Shown: in pieces, positions 25,887 to 34,183 of the stretch
Numbering within the stretch: the stretch's first letter is position 1
Layout: every line of letters starts with the position of its first letter
Source: Haloarcula taiwanensis
GTDB lineage: Archaea; Halobacteriota; Halobacteria; Halobacteriales; Haloarculaceae
Length of the DNA: 64,000 nucleotides
Assembly: GCA_002844335.1 (NCBI GenBank)
Contig: CP019154.1
Location: 1 to 64,000 of the forward strand
Reading direction: 5' to 3'
Position numbers and translations under genes: made by a program
The notes under the pieces: model-generated
Told to the model about the DNA's origin: nothing
Seen by the model: the letters and a program-made list of their open reading frames with translations, nothing else
Databases searched by the model: none

Positions 25887-26031
25887 AGCTCTGGGTGCGA
25901 CTGAATGCTACGCGACAACCAGCGAGTGGCGGTAAAGTGTGTGCCGGTGAAAATCTCAAAGGTAATAACAGGCTGTGTACCTCGGACACGGGGTCGCAAG
26001 CGTTTTGCCAGCGGCCGCGTTATCCCCTGAT

Positions 26032-26484
26032 ATGGCCGACTGTCCGCTCGCAGACGACTGTCCCAAATTCACCGAACGAATCCAGGGGATGGGCTGTACC
26101 CACTACGGCGACCGCGGCGGTGCAGAGTGGTGCAATCACTACAACCAGCCGATCTCGGAACTCAAGAGCCAGCCGGTCAAGATGGGCGAGGAGGTCACCG
26201 TCGACGTCGAGGACATCCACGAGAGCGGGGCCGGTGTCGGGCGGACCGAGGACGGCTTCATCATCATGGTTGACGGCGTGCTCCCCCCGGCCCGTTCGCT
26301 GGTCAAGGTGACGAACGTCCACTCGAACCACGCCCGGGCCGAGGAAATCGAGCGCCTAGAGATGGACGAAGCGCCGTCCGAAGCTGAGTCCGGTGAGAGC
26401 GACGCCGAGACTGACGAGACGGACGACGACCCCGACGATGACGGCCGCCGTCTCGGAAGCCGGGACAACTTCTGGGGCAGCTAG
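26032..26484 (+). CDS. TRAM-domain protein with Cys-rich N-terminus
   Basis: A 150-residue protein. The N-terminus carries Cys residues in DCPLADDCPKF, MGCTHYG and EWCNHYN, likely a zinc or Fe-S site. A TRAM beta-barrel (about 48-105; VKMGEEVTVDVEDIHESGAGVGR to ARSLVKV) follows, then a very acidic tail. TRAM domains bind RNA, and related archaeal proteins act as RNA chaperones. The ATG lies 62 bp upstream of the SDR gene's leader region on the same strand. Confidence 0.85.
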   Translation: MADCPLADDCPKFTERIQGMGCTHYGDRGGAEWCNHYNQPISELKSQPVKMGEEVTVDVEDIHESGAGVGRTEDGFIIMVDGVLPPARSLVKVTNVHSNHARAEEIERLEMDEAPSEAESGESDAETDETDDDPDDDGRRLGSRDNFWGS

Positions 26485-26546
26485 GCCAGTCAGCCGAACC
26501 GTTTGCGAGCGGGACTTCTTTGAGCCAGTCAGCCCTTCCTCTGGGT

Positions 26547-27329
26547 ATGGACCTTGAACTCGATGGCAACGCAGCGCTGTGTACCGCCGCGACGAGCGGG
26601 CTCGGACTTGCGAGCGCCGAAGCGCTCGCCGCTGAGGGAGCCGATGTGGCTGTCTGTGGTCGGACGCCGGACCACGTCGACGAAGCACGGGGGCGGCTCG
26701 AATCAGTCGGTGACGGCGACGTGCTGGCCGTCGAAGCTGACATCACCGACCCCGATCAGATAGCGGCGCTCGTCGAGGAGACCGTCGACACCTTCGGCGG
26801 CCTCGACCACGTCGTCACCAGCGCGGGCGGCCCGGCCCCCGGCCCGTTCATGGAGACGACCGAGCGCGAGTGGTACAGCGCCTACGACCTGCTGGTGATG
26901 AGCGCCGTCTGGACCACCCGGGCCGCCTACCCGTACCTCAGTGACTCCGAGGCCGGCACCATCGTCAACATCACGTCCCGCTCGGTCCGGGAAGTCATCG
27001 ACGACCTGGTGCTGTCGAACGCCGTCCGCCGGGCCGTCATCGGCCTGATGAAGACCCAGGCCCGTGAGCTCGCACCCGAGGTTCGCGTGAACGCCGTCCT
27101 CCCCGGGGCACACGAGACGCCCCGTATCGAGGAACTGGTTGAGGCCGCCGTCGAGCGCGGCGAGTACGAATCTTACGAGGAGGGCATCGAATCGTGGTCG
27201 GACGCGCCGCTCGAACGCGTCGGCCAGGCGGAGGAACTCGGCGACGTGGTGGCGTTCCTCTCGTCGGCCCGCTCGTCGTACGTCACCGGGACGGCGCTCC
27301 CGGTCGACGGCGGCGCGATGCGGAGCTGA
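26547..27329 (+). CDS. Short-chain dehydrogenase-like protein lacking YxxxK
   Basis: A 260-residue SDR fold. The dinucleotide motif TAATSGLGLA (about 13-22), CGR, the acidic ADIT and TSAGG (the NNAG position), and the catalytic-Ser strand NITSRS are in place. The expected YxxxK is replaced by S157-x3-R161 (SNAVR). Such proteins usually still bind NAD(P) but use other chemistry or none. The rest, including the C-terminal SSYVTGTALPVDGG, is orthodox, so decay is not evident. The role is unknown. Confidence 0.85.
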   Translation: MDLELDGNAALCTAATSGLGLASAEALAAEGADVAVCGRTPDHVDEARGRLESVGDGDVLAVEADITDPDQIAALVEETVDTFGGLDHVVTSAGGPAPGPFMETTEREWYSAYDLLVMSAVWTTRAAYPYLSDSEAGTIVNITSRSVREVIDDLVLSNAVRRAVIGLMKTQARELAPEVRVNAVLPGAHETPRIEELVEAAVERGEYESYEEGIESWSDAPLERVGQAEELGDVVAFLSSARSSYVTGTALPVDGGAMRS

Positions 27330-27350
27330 CGGTCCCGACCAGCGGTCCAG

Positions 27351-28343
27351 TCAGAACCGCTCATCGTCCCGCAGTTTGGCGACCACTTCCCTGACTCGCT
27401 GGGCCTCGTCTTTCGGAACGACCAATGTCCGGTCGTCGAAAGAAGCTACCACGAGGTCTTCGACGCCGACGGCGCTGACGTGGCCGTCGCTTGCTAGCAC
27501 GTTCCCGTCGGCGTCGATGGTCACCGCGTCGCCGAGCACCGCGTTCCGGTCCTGACTGTCGAGGACGCGTTCGAAAGCGTCCCACGACCCCAGGTCGTCC
27601 CAGTCAAGCGCCGCTGGAACGACGAAGACGTTCTCGGCGTCTTCGAGGACAGCGTAGTCGATGCTCACCGGATCGACGATGTCGAACGCCGCATCGGCGT
27701 CCTCGTCCAGCCGTTCGACCATCGGTGCAAGCGGCGAGGACGCTGCCGCCGACAGGAGGGTCGTCGGCGTCCACGCGAACAGCCCGGCGTTCCAGTAGAA
27801 TCCCTCCCGGACGTACTCCGTCGCGGTCTCCCGGTCAGGTTTCTCGTGGAATGTTTCGACCGGCGCAAAGCCGTTCTCTGACGGGCCCGGCTTGATGTAG
27901 CCGTAACCGGTCGCCGGCCGGTCCGGTTCGATGCCGACGGTGACGATCCCCTCCGTTTCCACTGCGACTCGCGCGGCCGTCCGCCCGACCCGCTCGAACG
28001 GCCCCGAAATCCGGTGGTCGCTGGGCAGACACAACAGGACACAGTCGCCGACCCGTTCGCGGATTCGGTGGGCTGCGTACACAAGGGCCGGCCCGGTATC
28101 TTTGGGGTCCGGCTCGGTCAACACTGCCGTATTCGGGACACGTTCTCGGACCCCATCGGCGAATGACTCCCGGGTCAGCACGTAGGTTTCGTCGGCGAAC
28201 CCCACACGGTTGACAGTCTCGGTGAGTAGTGACTTGTCCGCCCCAAAGGAGAGAAACTGTTTGGGCCGGTCGCTTCGACTCGCCGGATACAGACGTGTGC
28301 CGGTCCCGCCGGCCAGAACGAGCGCGACGATTGGTCGCTCCAT
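27351..28343 (-). CDS. Mannose-1-phosphate guanylyltransferase-like nucleotidyltransferase
   Basis: A 330-residue sugar-nucleotide pyrophosphorylase. The signature LAGGTGTRLYPASRSDRPKQF near the N-terminus is followed by the sugar-binding blocks ATGYGYI, FHEKPD and FYWNAGLF and by SIDYAVLED, all typical of the GMP-type (ManC) group. The product GDP-mannose would feed glycan or glycoprotein assembly. It lacks the isomerase half of bifunctional bacterial enzymes. Confidence 0.88.
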   Translation of the reverse strand: MERPIVALVLAGGTGTRLYPASRSDRPKQFLSFGADKSLLTETVNRVGFADETYVLTRESFADGVRERVPNTAVLTEPDPKDTGPALVYAAHRIRERVGDCVLLCLPSDHRISGPFERVGRTAARVAVETEGIVTVGIEPDRPATGYGYIKPGPSENGFAPVETFHEKPDRETATEYVREGFYWNAGLFAWTPTTLLSAAASSPLAPMVERLDEDADAAFDIVDPVSIDYAVLEDAENVFVVPAALDWDDLGSWDAFERVLDSQDRNAVLGDAVTIDADGNVLASDGHVSAVGVEDLVVASFDDRTLVVPKDEAQRVREVVAKLRDDERF

Positions 28344-28425
28344 ACTCCGCGTTCAGCCGGCCGGTGCTAAAGTGTTGTACTGGCGACCGAGGGGAGGACC
28401 GGCCGAAGCCACTGCCGTCAGCGAC

Positions 28426-28710
28426 TTACCACGTCTCTATGGTGCCGCCCCTGATATCCTCGACACAGCCCTGACAGTCTGGGTTCTCCGCGTCGTAGCA
28501 GACTGGCCGTCGCTGCTCGTCCATCGACACCGCGCGGTACTCGGCGTGCCGGCGACAGACGATTCGGGCCCGCCCTTCCTCGTCTCTGGGCAGGCCGGCC
28601 TCCGCCGACCGCTTGCCGTTCTTGTAGGCCTTCTTCGCGTCGGAAAGTTGCTGCTCGGCCGACCGCAAGGTCTCCCGGATGAACCGTGCGAGTCGGTCGT
28701 CGTCGGCCAT
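28426..28710 (-). CDS. Small haloarchaeal Cys-containing protein
   Basis: A 94-residue protein: an N-terminal charged helix (LARFIRETLRSAEQQLSDAKKAYKNGK), then a half with Cys residues in RIVCRRH, RPVCYD and PDCQGC, possibly a zinc site. The family is not recognised. It is monocistronic in appearance. Confidence 0.7.
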   Translation of the reverse strand: MADDDRLARFIRETLRSAEQQLSDAKKAYKNGKRSAEAGLPRDEEGRARIVCRRHAEYRAVSMDEQRRPVCYDAENPDCQGCVEDIRGGTIETW

Positions 28711-28819
28711 ACTGACCGTTGTGCCCGGCCACAAATCAATCTTCTCGCGTGGCCCTCACAACTCAATTCGGGGCCGCGACATTCGCACGCAGTTTCACTT
28801 TCACTCCGCTGGGCGAGTG

Positions 28820-28826
28820 TTTATAA
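28820..28826 (+). promoter_or_regulatory. TATA-like box of the rpa operon
   Basis: TTTATAA (GTGTTTATAACC) lies 62-68 bases upstream of the rpa ATG, predicting a leader of about 35-40 bases. It is an AT-rich island in a G+C-rich region. Confidence 0.5.
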
Positions 28827-28887
28827 CCAAAGGCGACCAACCATCGAACGTCTCCCAACGAAAACCAGGCGGAGACAGTGACAGCCA

Positions 28888-29832
28888 ATGACTGAGTCAG
28901 ATTTGCGAACCCACGCGACAGAGATACACGAGCAGTTTTCCGACCAGCTAGAGATTGATGTCGACGACGTCGTCGAGCGTCTCGATACGCTGGTCAACGA
29001 TTATCAGGTCCCGATCAGCGAGGCCCGCCGGAGCGTCGTCAACACGTACCTCGACGAGGCCGGCATGGACCGCGACCAGCTGGGCAGCGGCGACGGTGGC
29101 GGCAACGAGCAGGTGAACGTCGCCGATGTCGACGCCCCCGAGGAGTGGGTCGACGTTCGCGCGACGGTCGTCGAACTCTGGGAGCCACGCGCCGACGCCG
29201 TGGCCCAGGTCGGCCTGCTGGGAGACGAGACGGGCACGATTAAGTTTACGAAGTGGTCGAAGTCCGACCTGCCTTCCCTGGAGGAAGGGAAGTCCTACGC
29301 CCTGCGCAACGTCGTCACCGACGAGTACCAGGGGCGCTTCTCCGTGAAGCTCAACCGGACGACCACTATCGAGGAACTCGACGAGGAGATCGAGGTCGGC
29401 GACGACAGCGTCGAGGCCGAAGGCGCACTGGTCGACATCCAGTCCGGCTCCGGGCTCATCAAACGCTGTCCGGAGGACGACTGCACGCGCGTCCTCCAGA
29501 ACGGCCGCTGTAGCGAACACGGCGAGGTCGAAGGCGAGTTCGACCTCCGCATCAAGGGCGTCCTCGACGACGGCGAGGAGGTCACCGAGGTCATCTTCGA
29601 CGAGGAAGCGACCGAGGAACTGACCGGCATCGCCCTCGAAGAGGCGAAAGAGATGGCGATGGACGCGCTCGACACCACAGTCGTTGCTGACGAGATGCGA
29701 CAGAAAATCCTCGGCCGGTACTACCGCGTTCGCGGTCCGACCTTTGGCCGCTACTTGCTCGCCGACGAGCAGGAGCGACTGACCGGGGCTGTGGATGCAG
29801 ACGAGATTCTTATCAAAGCGAGGTCGATCTAA
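28888..29832 (+). CDS. rpa3: Replication protein A, single-OB/zinc-finger type
   Basis: Single-stranded-DNA binding protein of 314 residues. A helical N-terminal part is followed by one clear OB fold (about 75-165; EEWVDVRATVVELWEP, GLLGDETGTIKFTKW). A second half carries a Cys/His finger (CPEDDCTRVLQNGRCSEHG). The size, the finger and the downstream partner match the RPA3/RPAP3 pair of haloarchaea. It is directly followed by the partner gene (TAA-ATG), so the two are cotranscribed. Confidence 0.88.
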   Translation: MTESDLRTHATEIHEQFSDQLEIDVDDVVERLDTLVNDYQVPISEARRSVVNTYLDEAGMDRDQLGSGDGGGNEQVNVADVDAPEEWVDVRATVVELWEPRADAVAQVGLLGDETGTIKFTKWSKSDLPSLEEGKSYALRNVVTDEYQGRFSVKLNRTTTIEELDEEIEVGDDSVEAEGALVDIQSGSGLIKRCPEDDCTRVLQNGRCSEHGEVEGEFDLRIKGVLDDGEEVTEVIFDEEATEELTGIALEEAKEMAMDALDTTVVADEMRQKILGRYYRVRGPTFGRYLLADEQERLTGAVDADEILIKARSI

Positions 29833-30447
29833 ATGGCGAGTACACCCACCCGCGAGGTCGCACGGCGCGTCTTCGCACGCGAGTTCAACGACGCGAGCTA
29901 CACGTTCAAGGAATCCGACGACGACCGCGCGCCGGTGTACGTCCTCCTCCCGACCGGGCAGCGCGCCAACCGCGTGTTCCTGGTCGGGACCCTCACCGAG
30001 ACTGAGGATGTCGGCGAGGACAGCGAGTACTGGCAGGGACGGGTCGTCGACCCCAACGGCGACACGTTCTTCATGTACGCCGGGCAGTACCAGCCCGACG
30101 CAGCGTCGATGCTGCGCGAACTGGAGCCGCCAGCCTACGTCGCCGTCGTCGGCAAACCACGCACCTACGAGACCGACGAGGGCGAAGTCAACGTCTCGAT
30201 TCGCCCAGAATCCATCTCCGAGGTTGACGAGGCGACACGGGACCGCTGGGTCGTGGAGACGGCCGAGCGAACCCTCGATAGGGTCAAGCGGTACAACGAG
30301 GCCGACATGGAAGATCCGGCCACCGACGAGTACATCGCAATGGCTGACGAGGAGTACGAGCAGCTCTCAATCGAGAACTATCGGCAGTCCGTTGTCGGCG
30401 CGCTGGAGAGCCTACAGGACGAGCAGGCCGAAGCCAGCGCGGACTAA
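29833..30447 (+). CDS. rpap3: RPA-associated protein
   Basis: A 204-residue partner of the preceding RPA, known in Haloferax as an RPA-associated protein (COG3390). It contains an OB-like core (APVYVLLPTGQRANRVFLVGTLTE, YWQGRVVDPNGDTFFMYAGQYQPDA) and a helical acidic C-terminus. Its ATG immediately follows the rpa stop. Known work on this family shows complex formation with the cognate RPA; that it does so here is inferred from the gene pair. Confidence 0.85.
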   Translation: MASTPTREVARRVFAREFNDASYTFKESDDDRAPVYVLLPTGQRANRVFLVGTLTETEDVGEDSEYWQGRVVDPNGDTFFMYAGQYQPDAASMLRELEPPAYVAVVGKPRTYETDEGEVNVSIRPESISEVDEATRDRWVVETAERTLDRVKRYNEADMEDPATDEYIAMADEEYEQLSIENYRQSVVGALESLQDEQAEASAD

Positions 30448-30482
30448 CCTCGACGCTGTCGGCGGTTTCTTTGCGACTGGCG

Positions 30483-30911
30483 TTACGGCTCCAGTAGCTC
30501 GATTCGGTTCCCTTCGGGGTCGACGACGAACATGATCGTCGTCCCGCTCTCGGTCGTCTGGGGGCCGCTGAGCGTCTCGACATCGTCGGGCAAGCGGTCG
30601 GCGACGGCGTCGAGGTCGTCGACCTCCAGCCCGGGATGGGTCGCTCCCGGACGATTGAGGTCGGGGTCGGGCATTGCCCCACCCTCCGGCTCGTATGTCG
30701 CCAGTTCCAGACGGACGCTGCCGGCGTCGAGGTGGACCAGTTCGGCGCTGGCCCCCTCGATGTCGACAGCGGTTCCAAACGCCTCGTCACCGACCGAAAA
30801 GCGGGTCAGTACGTCGAGTCCGAGCGCGTCGCGGTAGAACTCAACGGCGCGGTCCAGGTCGCTGACGATGATGCCGAAGTGGTGGCCGGTTGCGTCGATA
30901 TCTGTCGCCAT
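30483..30911 (-). CDS. VOC/glyoxalase-fold protein
   Basis: A 142-residue protein made of two beta-alpha-beta-beta-beta modules: HHFGIIVSDLDRAVEFYRDALGL at the N-terminus, and HPGLEVDDLDAVADRL with DPEGNRIELLEP at the C-terminus. The metal ligand pattern (His and Glu in each half) is that of glyoxalase I or methylmalonyl-CoA epimerase relatives. The substrate is undetermined. Confidence 0.85.
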   Translation of the reverse strand: MATDIDATGHHFGIIVSDLDRAVEFYRDALGLDVLTRFSVGDEAFGTAVDIEGASAELVHLDAGSVRLELATYEPEGGAMPDPDLNRPGATHPGLEVDDLDAVADRLPDDVETLSGPQTTESGTTIMFVVDPEGNRIELLEP

Positions 30912-31010
30912 CTCTGCCGATACCGAGGTCGGCCGGCTGTTAAATCACGGCGGTTCGACTGTTGCCGGAGACGGCTACCGAGGTGCGGGTCCGGTAGCGT
31001 CTGACAAACG

Positions 31011-31018
31011 ATTAAATA
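31011..31018 (+). promoter_or_regulatory. TATA-like box of the RHH regulator
   Basis: ATTAAATA lies 27-34 bases upstream of the ATG at 31045 and implies a nearly leaderless transcript. Confidence 0.5.
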
Positions 31019-31044
31019 CGTTGCTGCTAAAACAGTACATAACT

Positions 31045-31479
31045 ATGGGTAACAAAAACAAGACAATCTCCTTTCGCGTCAGCGAGGACAAATTCGAAAC
31101 CCTCCGCGAAATCGCCGAGGAGCGCGATATCTCGCTCTCTGCAGTTTTTCGTGACTACGTCGACACGCTCGTCTCCCACGACGGCCAGGTGAAGGTCGCG
31201 CCGGAACACGAGTTCGAGGACGACGCAACCGAGACCAGCACCGAGAGCTTCCCCCCGAAGGTCGAAGTACCCAAGAGCTTCGTCCGCGAGCACGAACGAC
31301 TCGAACTCGAAGCCGAGCACCTCCGCGAACAACTGGAAGAACACAAGCGCTACGTCACCAAGCTCCGGCAGCAACTCGACGAAATGGATCAGGACGAGGT
31401 CATCCACCTCGAAGACCTTGACCAGGGCGAGGAAGAGGACGCCTCCTATCGCATCGGCAGTTTCGACGACTTAGAGTAA
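31045..31479 (+). CDS. Ribbon-helix-helix regulator with coiled-coil tail
   Basis: A 144-residue protein. The N-terminal RHH DNA-binding fold (KTISFRVSEDKFETLREIAEERDISLSAVFRDYVDTLV) is joined to an acidic linker and a coiled coil (about 85-118; EHERLELEAEHLREQLEEHKRYVTKLRQQLDE). The layout recalls haloarchaeal long RHH regulators such as CdrL of cell division control, but ftsZ2 is not nearby, so that identity is only a possibility. The stop overlaps the convergent gene by nine bases. Confidence 0.8.
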   Translation: MGNKNKTISFRVSEDKFETLREIAEERDISLSAVFRDYVDTLVSHDGQVKVAPEHEFEDDATETSTESFPPKVEVPKSFVREHERLELEAEHLREQLEEHKRYVTKLRQQLDEMDQDEVIHLEDLDQGEEEDASYRIGSFDDLE

Positions 31480-31923
31480 CCGCTGGCGTTTCTGTTGTAC
31501 GTCTTCGGCCACGTCGTCTCGCCCGTCGACGTCGGCCAGGGTTTCCACGGCTTCTAACGTTCTGACGGAGTTATCGAGGAAGGAGAGCACGTCACCCGGA
31601 TAGGCATACAGCATGTAGTCGTCGCTCATCACGTCGACGATGGCGTCCGGTCCCATTCCCTGTTCGCGGAGTTCCAGCAGGTACGAAATAAACTTCCGCT
31701 CGGCACAGCCACAGTGGGGGTTGGCCTCACAGTCACAGTCCAGAAAGTCTTCAGCGAAATCGAGGACTCGCTCTCTGGAGGCTTCGTCGAGCTTTGCCAA
31801 CCCCTCGCCCTGAAACAGGATGTCCAGCGTCGCACCCTTGAACGCGCCCTTTGGGAAGCTCGTCTCTAGCTGGGAGGCAAGCTGCTGGTGGTTCTTGACG
31901 TAGATTTTGTCCGTGATGGCCAC
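31471..31923 (-). CDS. Conserved haloarchaeal protein with CxC motifs
   Basis: A 150-residue protein starting at GTG 31923 (MAITDKIYVKNHQQLASQ). The centre carries CDCEANPHCGC, two CxC pairs suited to metal binding, followed by helical segments (ERKFISYLLELREQGMGPDAIVDVMSDDYML). No known family is recognised. The 3' end overlaps the RHH gene by nine bases tail to tail. Confidence 0.7.
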   Translation of the reverse strand: MAITDKIYVKNHQQLASQLETSFPKGAFKGATLDILFQGEGLAKLDEASRERVLDFAEDFLDCDCEANPHCGCAERKFISYLLELREQGMGPDAIVDVMSDDYMLYAYPGDVLSFLDNSVRTLEAVETLADVDGRDDVAEDVQQKRQRLL

Positions 31924-32101
31924 GCGTGCCCCTCTGTACGCGTCGGCTGTGTAAAAGCGTCTCGAAGCAGCCGGTGACCTAGTCGAAACCCACTCCGAAC
32001 CGATGTGCAACCGCTGTCATGCGCTCTCACGACTCACTGGTTTCCAGATTCGTAACGTATTTCTGTTCCAGCGGAATATCTACGAATGCTTCAGCGAGCG
32101 T

Positions 32102-32173
32102 GTCCGGGTTGGGGTAGTGGTATCCTTCAGCCTTGTGGTGGCTGAGACGTGGGTTCAATTCCCGCACCCGGAC
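32102..32173 (+). tRNA. tRNA-His(GTG)
   Basis: Cloverleaf with encoded G-1 paired to C73 (G-TCCGGGT / ACCCGGA-C), as in archaeal tRNA-His. The anticodon stem CAGCC/GGCTG encloses TTGTGGT, so the anticodon is GTG. The T arm contains GGTTCAATTCC. CCA is not encoded. An AT-rich spacer and an HNH/zinc-finger gene follow. Confidence 0.93.
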
Positions 32174-32279
32174 TGTATAAATTTTCTTATATGTCTTGAA
32201 CCGAGGACATCGGTACGTTTAGTTTTATTTTCACCCTACTCGGCTCATATTTACTATCTACTACGTTCTTGTCTGCCCT

Positions 32280-33128
32280 GTGAAAGAGTTCGACTGTCCG
32301 ACATGTGGTCGGGTATTCGATAGTCGACGTGGTCTTGGAGTGCATCATAGCCGCGTCCACGACGAACGGCTACCGAATAGAGAGTGCAACCATTGTGGAG
32401 ACTCCTTCTACTGTGAGTCCGCCCGAGCCTACTGTTCGGAGCACTGCCACGATGCCGCCGTATCGTACGAAGGAAAAGCTAATCCGAACTTTTCGGATGC
32501 GACAGAGCAGACGAAGTGCGAGGTCTGTGGCGCGAAGTTCGAGTATTACCCGTCGGAGAAAGATGGGGTGTACTGCTCTGACTGTGTCGAGAACGCGGCG
32601 TGGCGCGACCCGCCACAAATTTCTGGAGCTGCACACCACTCGTGGTCCGGTGGCAAACTATCGGTCTCCTGTGACGTTTGCGACGCCCGCATTGAGCGAT
32701 ATCCGAGTCAGATTCAGAGTGAAGTCGTCCTCTGCAGCCGTGACTGCCACGGGGAGTGGCTTTCGGCGGCGTTCACCGGTGACGGGCATCCGAACTGGCG
32801 CGGCGGTGGCGTGGGCGAATACGGACCGGGATGGCGGGCGGTGCGCGAGCAAGCCCTGGCGCGGGACGACCACGCTTGCGTACTGTATGGGACTGATGCC
32901 GACGAACTGGGCCGGAACCCGGACGTGCACCACATCGTGCCGGTTCGGTTGTTCGCCGCAATGCGGGCGCTCGCCGTTCGGGACGCACACATGCTGGACA
33001 ACGTCATTTCGCTGTGTCCGGGCTGCCATCGCCGAGCGGAGTTCGACCATGTCTCGCGGGCGAAGTTGCGCTGGCGGGCCAGTATCCCTCGAATGGATAC
33101 CCCTGTCGCAGGCGGCACGACGGTGTAA
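32280..33128 (+). CDS. Zinc-finger/HNH endonuclease-like protein
   Basis: A 282-residue protein starting at GTG 32280. A C2H2 finger (C6, C9, H22, H27) is followed by three treble-clef-like Cys clusters (CNHC..CSEHC; CEVC..CSDC; CDVC..CSRDC) separated by ANPNF- and HPNW-type turns. A C-terminal HNH domain holds VHHIVPVRLF and SLCPGCHRRAE. The first Zn pair of the HNH should read CxxC but here is CVLY; a single base change (TGT to TAT) would explain it. HNH genes of this style are often carried by mobile DNA. It sits 106 bases after tRNA-His. Confidence 0.82.
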   Translation: MKEFDCPTCGRVFDSRRGLGVHHSRVHDERLPNRECNHCGDSFYCESARAYCSEHCHDAAVSYEGKANPNFSDATEQTKCEVCGAKFEYYPSEKDGVYCSDCVENAAWRDPPQISGAAHHSWSGGKLSVSCDVCDARIERYPSQIQSEVVLCSRDCHGEWLSAAFTGDGHPNWRGGGVGEYGPGWRAVREQALARDDHACVLYGTDADELGRNPDVHHIVPVRLFAAMRALAVRDAHMLDNVISLCPGCHRRAEFDHVSRAKLRWRASIPRMDTPVAGGTTV

Positions 33129-33171
33129 TTGGACCGGAACCTACACAATCGGTCCCGCCGCCAGTACCCGT

Positions 33172-33450
33172 ATGTCACCGACTGTCGACGAACTGCGGAA
33201 CGAGATCCGCGAGGCTGTCGGGCGGTACGAACGGCCGGTCTCGACTGCGTTCACCAAGGAAGCGCTGGCGGCGATCTGCGAGGCTGTCGGATACGACGTA
33301 GATACGGACCGACTGCCATCGAAACCACAGATGCGGGCGGGAATCCTCTGGCAAATCGGAGAGCAGGAGGATGACAACCCTGCGGACGCAGAGCAGCCTT
33401 TCCGGAAGGGGGAACTCGAAGCGGTCGCCGCGGCGCTGGACACCGAGTAA
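33172..33450 (+). CDS. Small conserved haloarchaeal protein
   Basis: A 92-residue helical, acidic protein (MSPTVDELRNEIREAVGRYE, then FTKEALAAICEAVGYDV, then FRKGELEAVAAALD). It resembles small DNA-binding-like helical domains but has no diagnostic motif. ATG 33172 follows the HNH gene by 43 bases, so cotranscription is possible. Function unknown. Confidence 0.7.
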   Translation: MSPTVDELRNEIREAVGRYERPVSTAFTKEALAAICEAVGYDVDTDRLPSKPQMRAGILWQIGEQEDDNPADAEQPFRKGELEAVAAALDTE

Positions 33451-33532
33451 CGGTGTCCTCCGGCTGGCGCGAGGGTTCCAGCTGACCACCAGAATGCAGA
33501 AATATTTGCATCAAGACAGCGAACTAACCAGT

Positions 33533-34180
33533 ATGGGACGCAACCGCTCTCCGACGTTCGCGAACAGGCAGGCGGCTGGAAACCGGCTTGGAGAGGCGTT
33601 GCGCGAGCGGGATATCGAAGTCGACATCGTCCTCGCTATCCCGCGCGGTGGGCTGCCGGTGGGGCATCCAGTCGCTGACGCGCTCGATGTGCCACTGGAT
33701 ATTTCGGTCGCAAAAAAGATCGGCGCACCGAACAACCCCGAGTACGCTATCGGCGCTGTCGCCGCCGACGGCTCGGTCTGGCTCAACAGCGATGTCATCA
33801 ACCGACGAGAGATTCCCAGTGACTACGTTGCAAACACGCGATCGGAGATGGCCGAAACCGCCCGGCAGAAAGCCCAGCGCTACCGTGACTCGAAGTCATC
33901 GCTGTCACTTACCGGCAAGCGGGTGTGTCTCGTCGACGACGGCGTGGCGACGGGCGCGACGGCCCGGGCCTGCATCGAGCAGATTCGACAGGCTGACCCC
34001 GAGCGCCTCGTCCTCGCGGTGCCGGTCGCCTCGCCACGGGCGATATCGGACCTCAAAGCGCTGGTCGACGAGGTGATCTGTCTGGAGGTACCGTCGGAGT
34101 TCCGCGCTGTCGGCCAGTACTACGAGCAGTTCGAGCAGGTCTCCGACGAGGCGGCGATGTCGTATCTCGCCGCCGAGTGA
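33533..34180 (+). CDS. Phosphoribosyltransferase-domain protein
   Basis: A 215-residue type I PRTase fold with the PRPP loop VCLVDDGVATGAT. The N-terminal AIPRGGLPVG block and the AKKIGAPNNPEYAIGAV block are typical of the ComF/Yhi-like predicted phosphoribosyltransferases (COG1926-like) found in many archaea. The nucleobase or other acceptor is unknown. ATG 33533 is chosen by family length. It converges on the site-2 protease gene. Confidence 0.82.
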   Translation: MGRNRSPTFANRQAAGNRLGEALRERDIEVDIVLAIPRGGLPVGHPVADALDVPLDISVAKKIGAPNNPEYAIGAVAADGSVWLNSDVINRREIPSDYVANTRSEMAETARQKAQRYRDSKSSLSLTGKRVCLVDDGVATGATARACIEQIRQADPERLVLAVPVASPRAISDLKALVDEVICLEVPSEFRAVGQYYEQFEQVSDEAAMSYLAAE

Positions 34181-34183
34181 CCG

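Noticed and set aside
32174..33128. Complete integrated element next to tRNA-His
   Set aside because: No integrase gene and no second copy of the tRNA 3' end were found; only the HNH gene hints at mobility.
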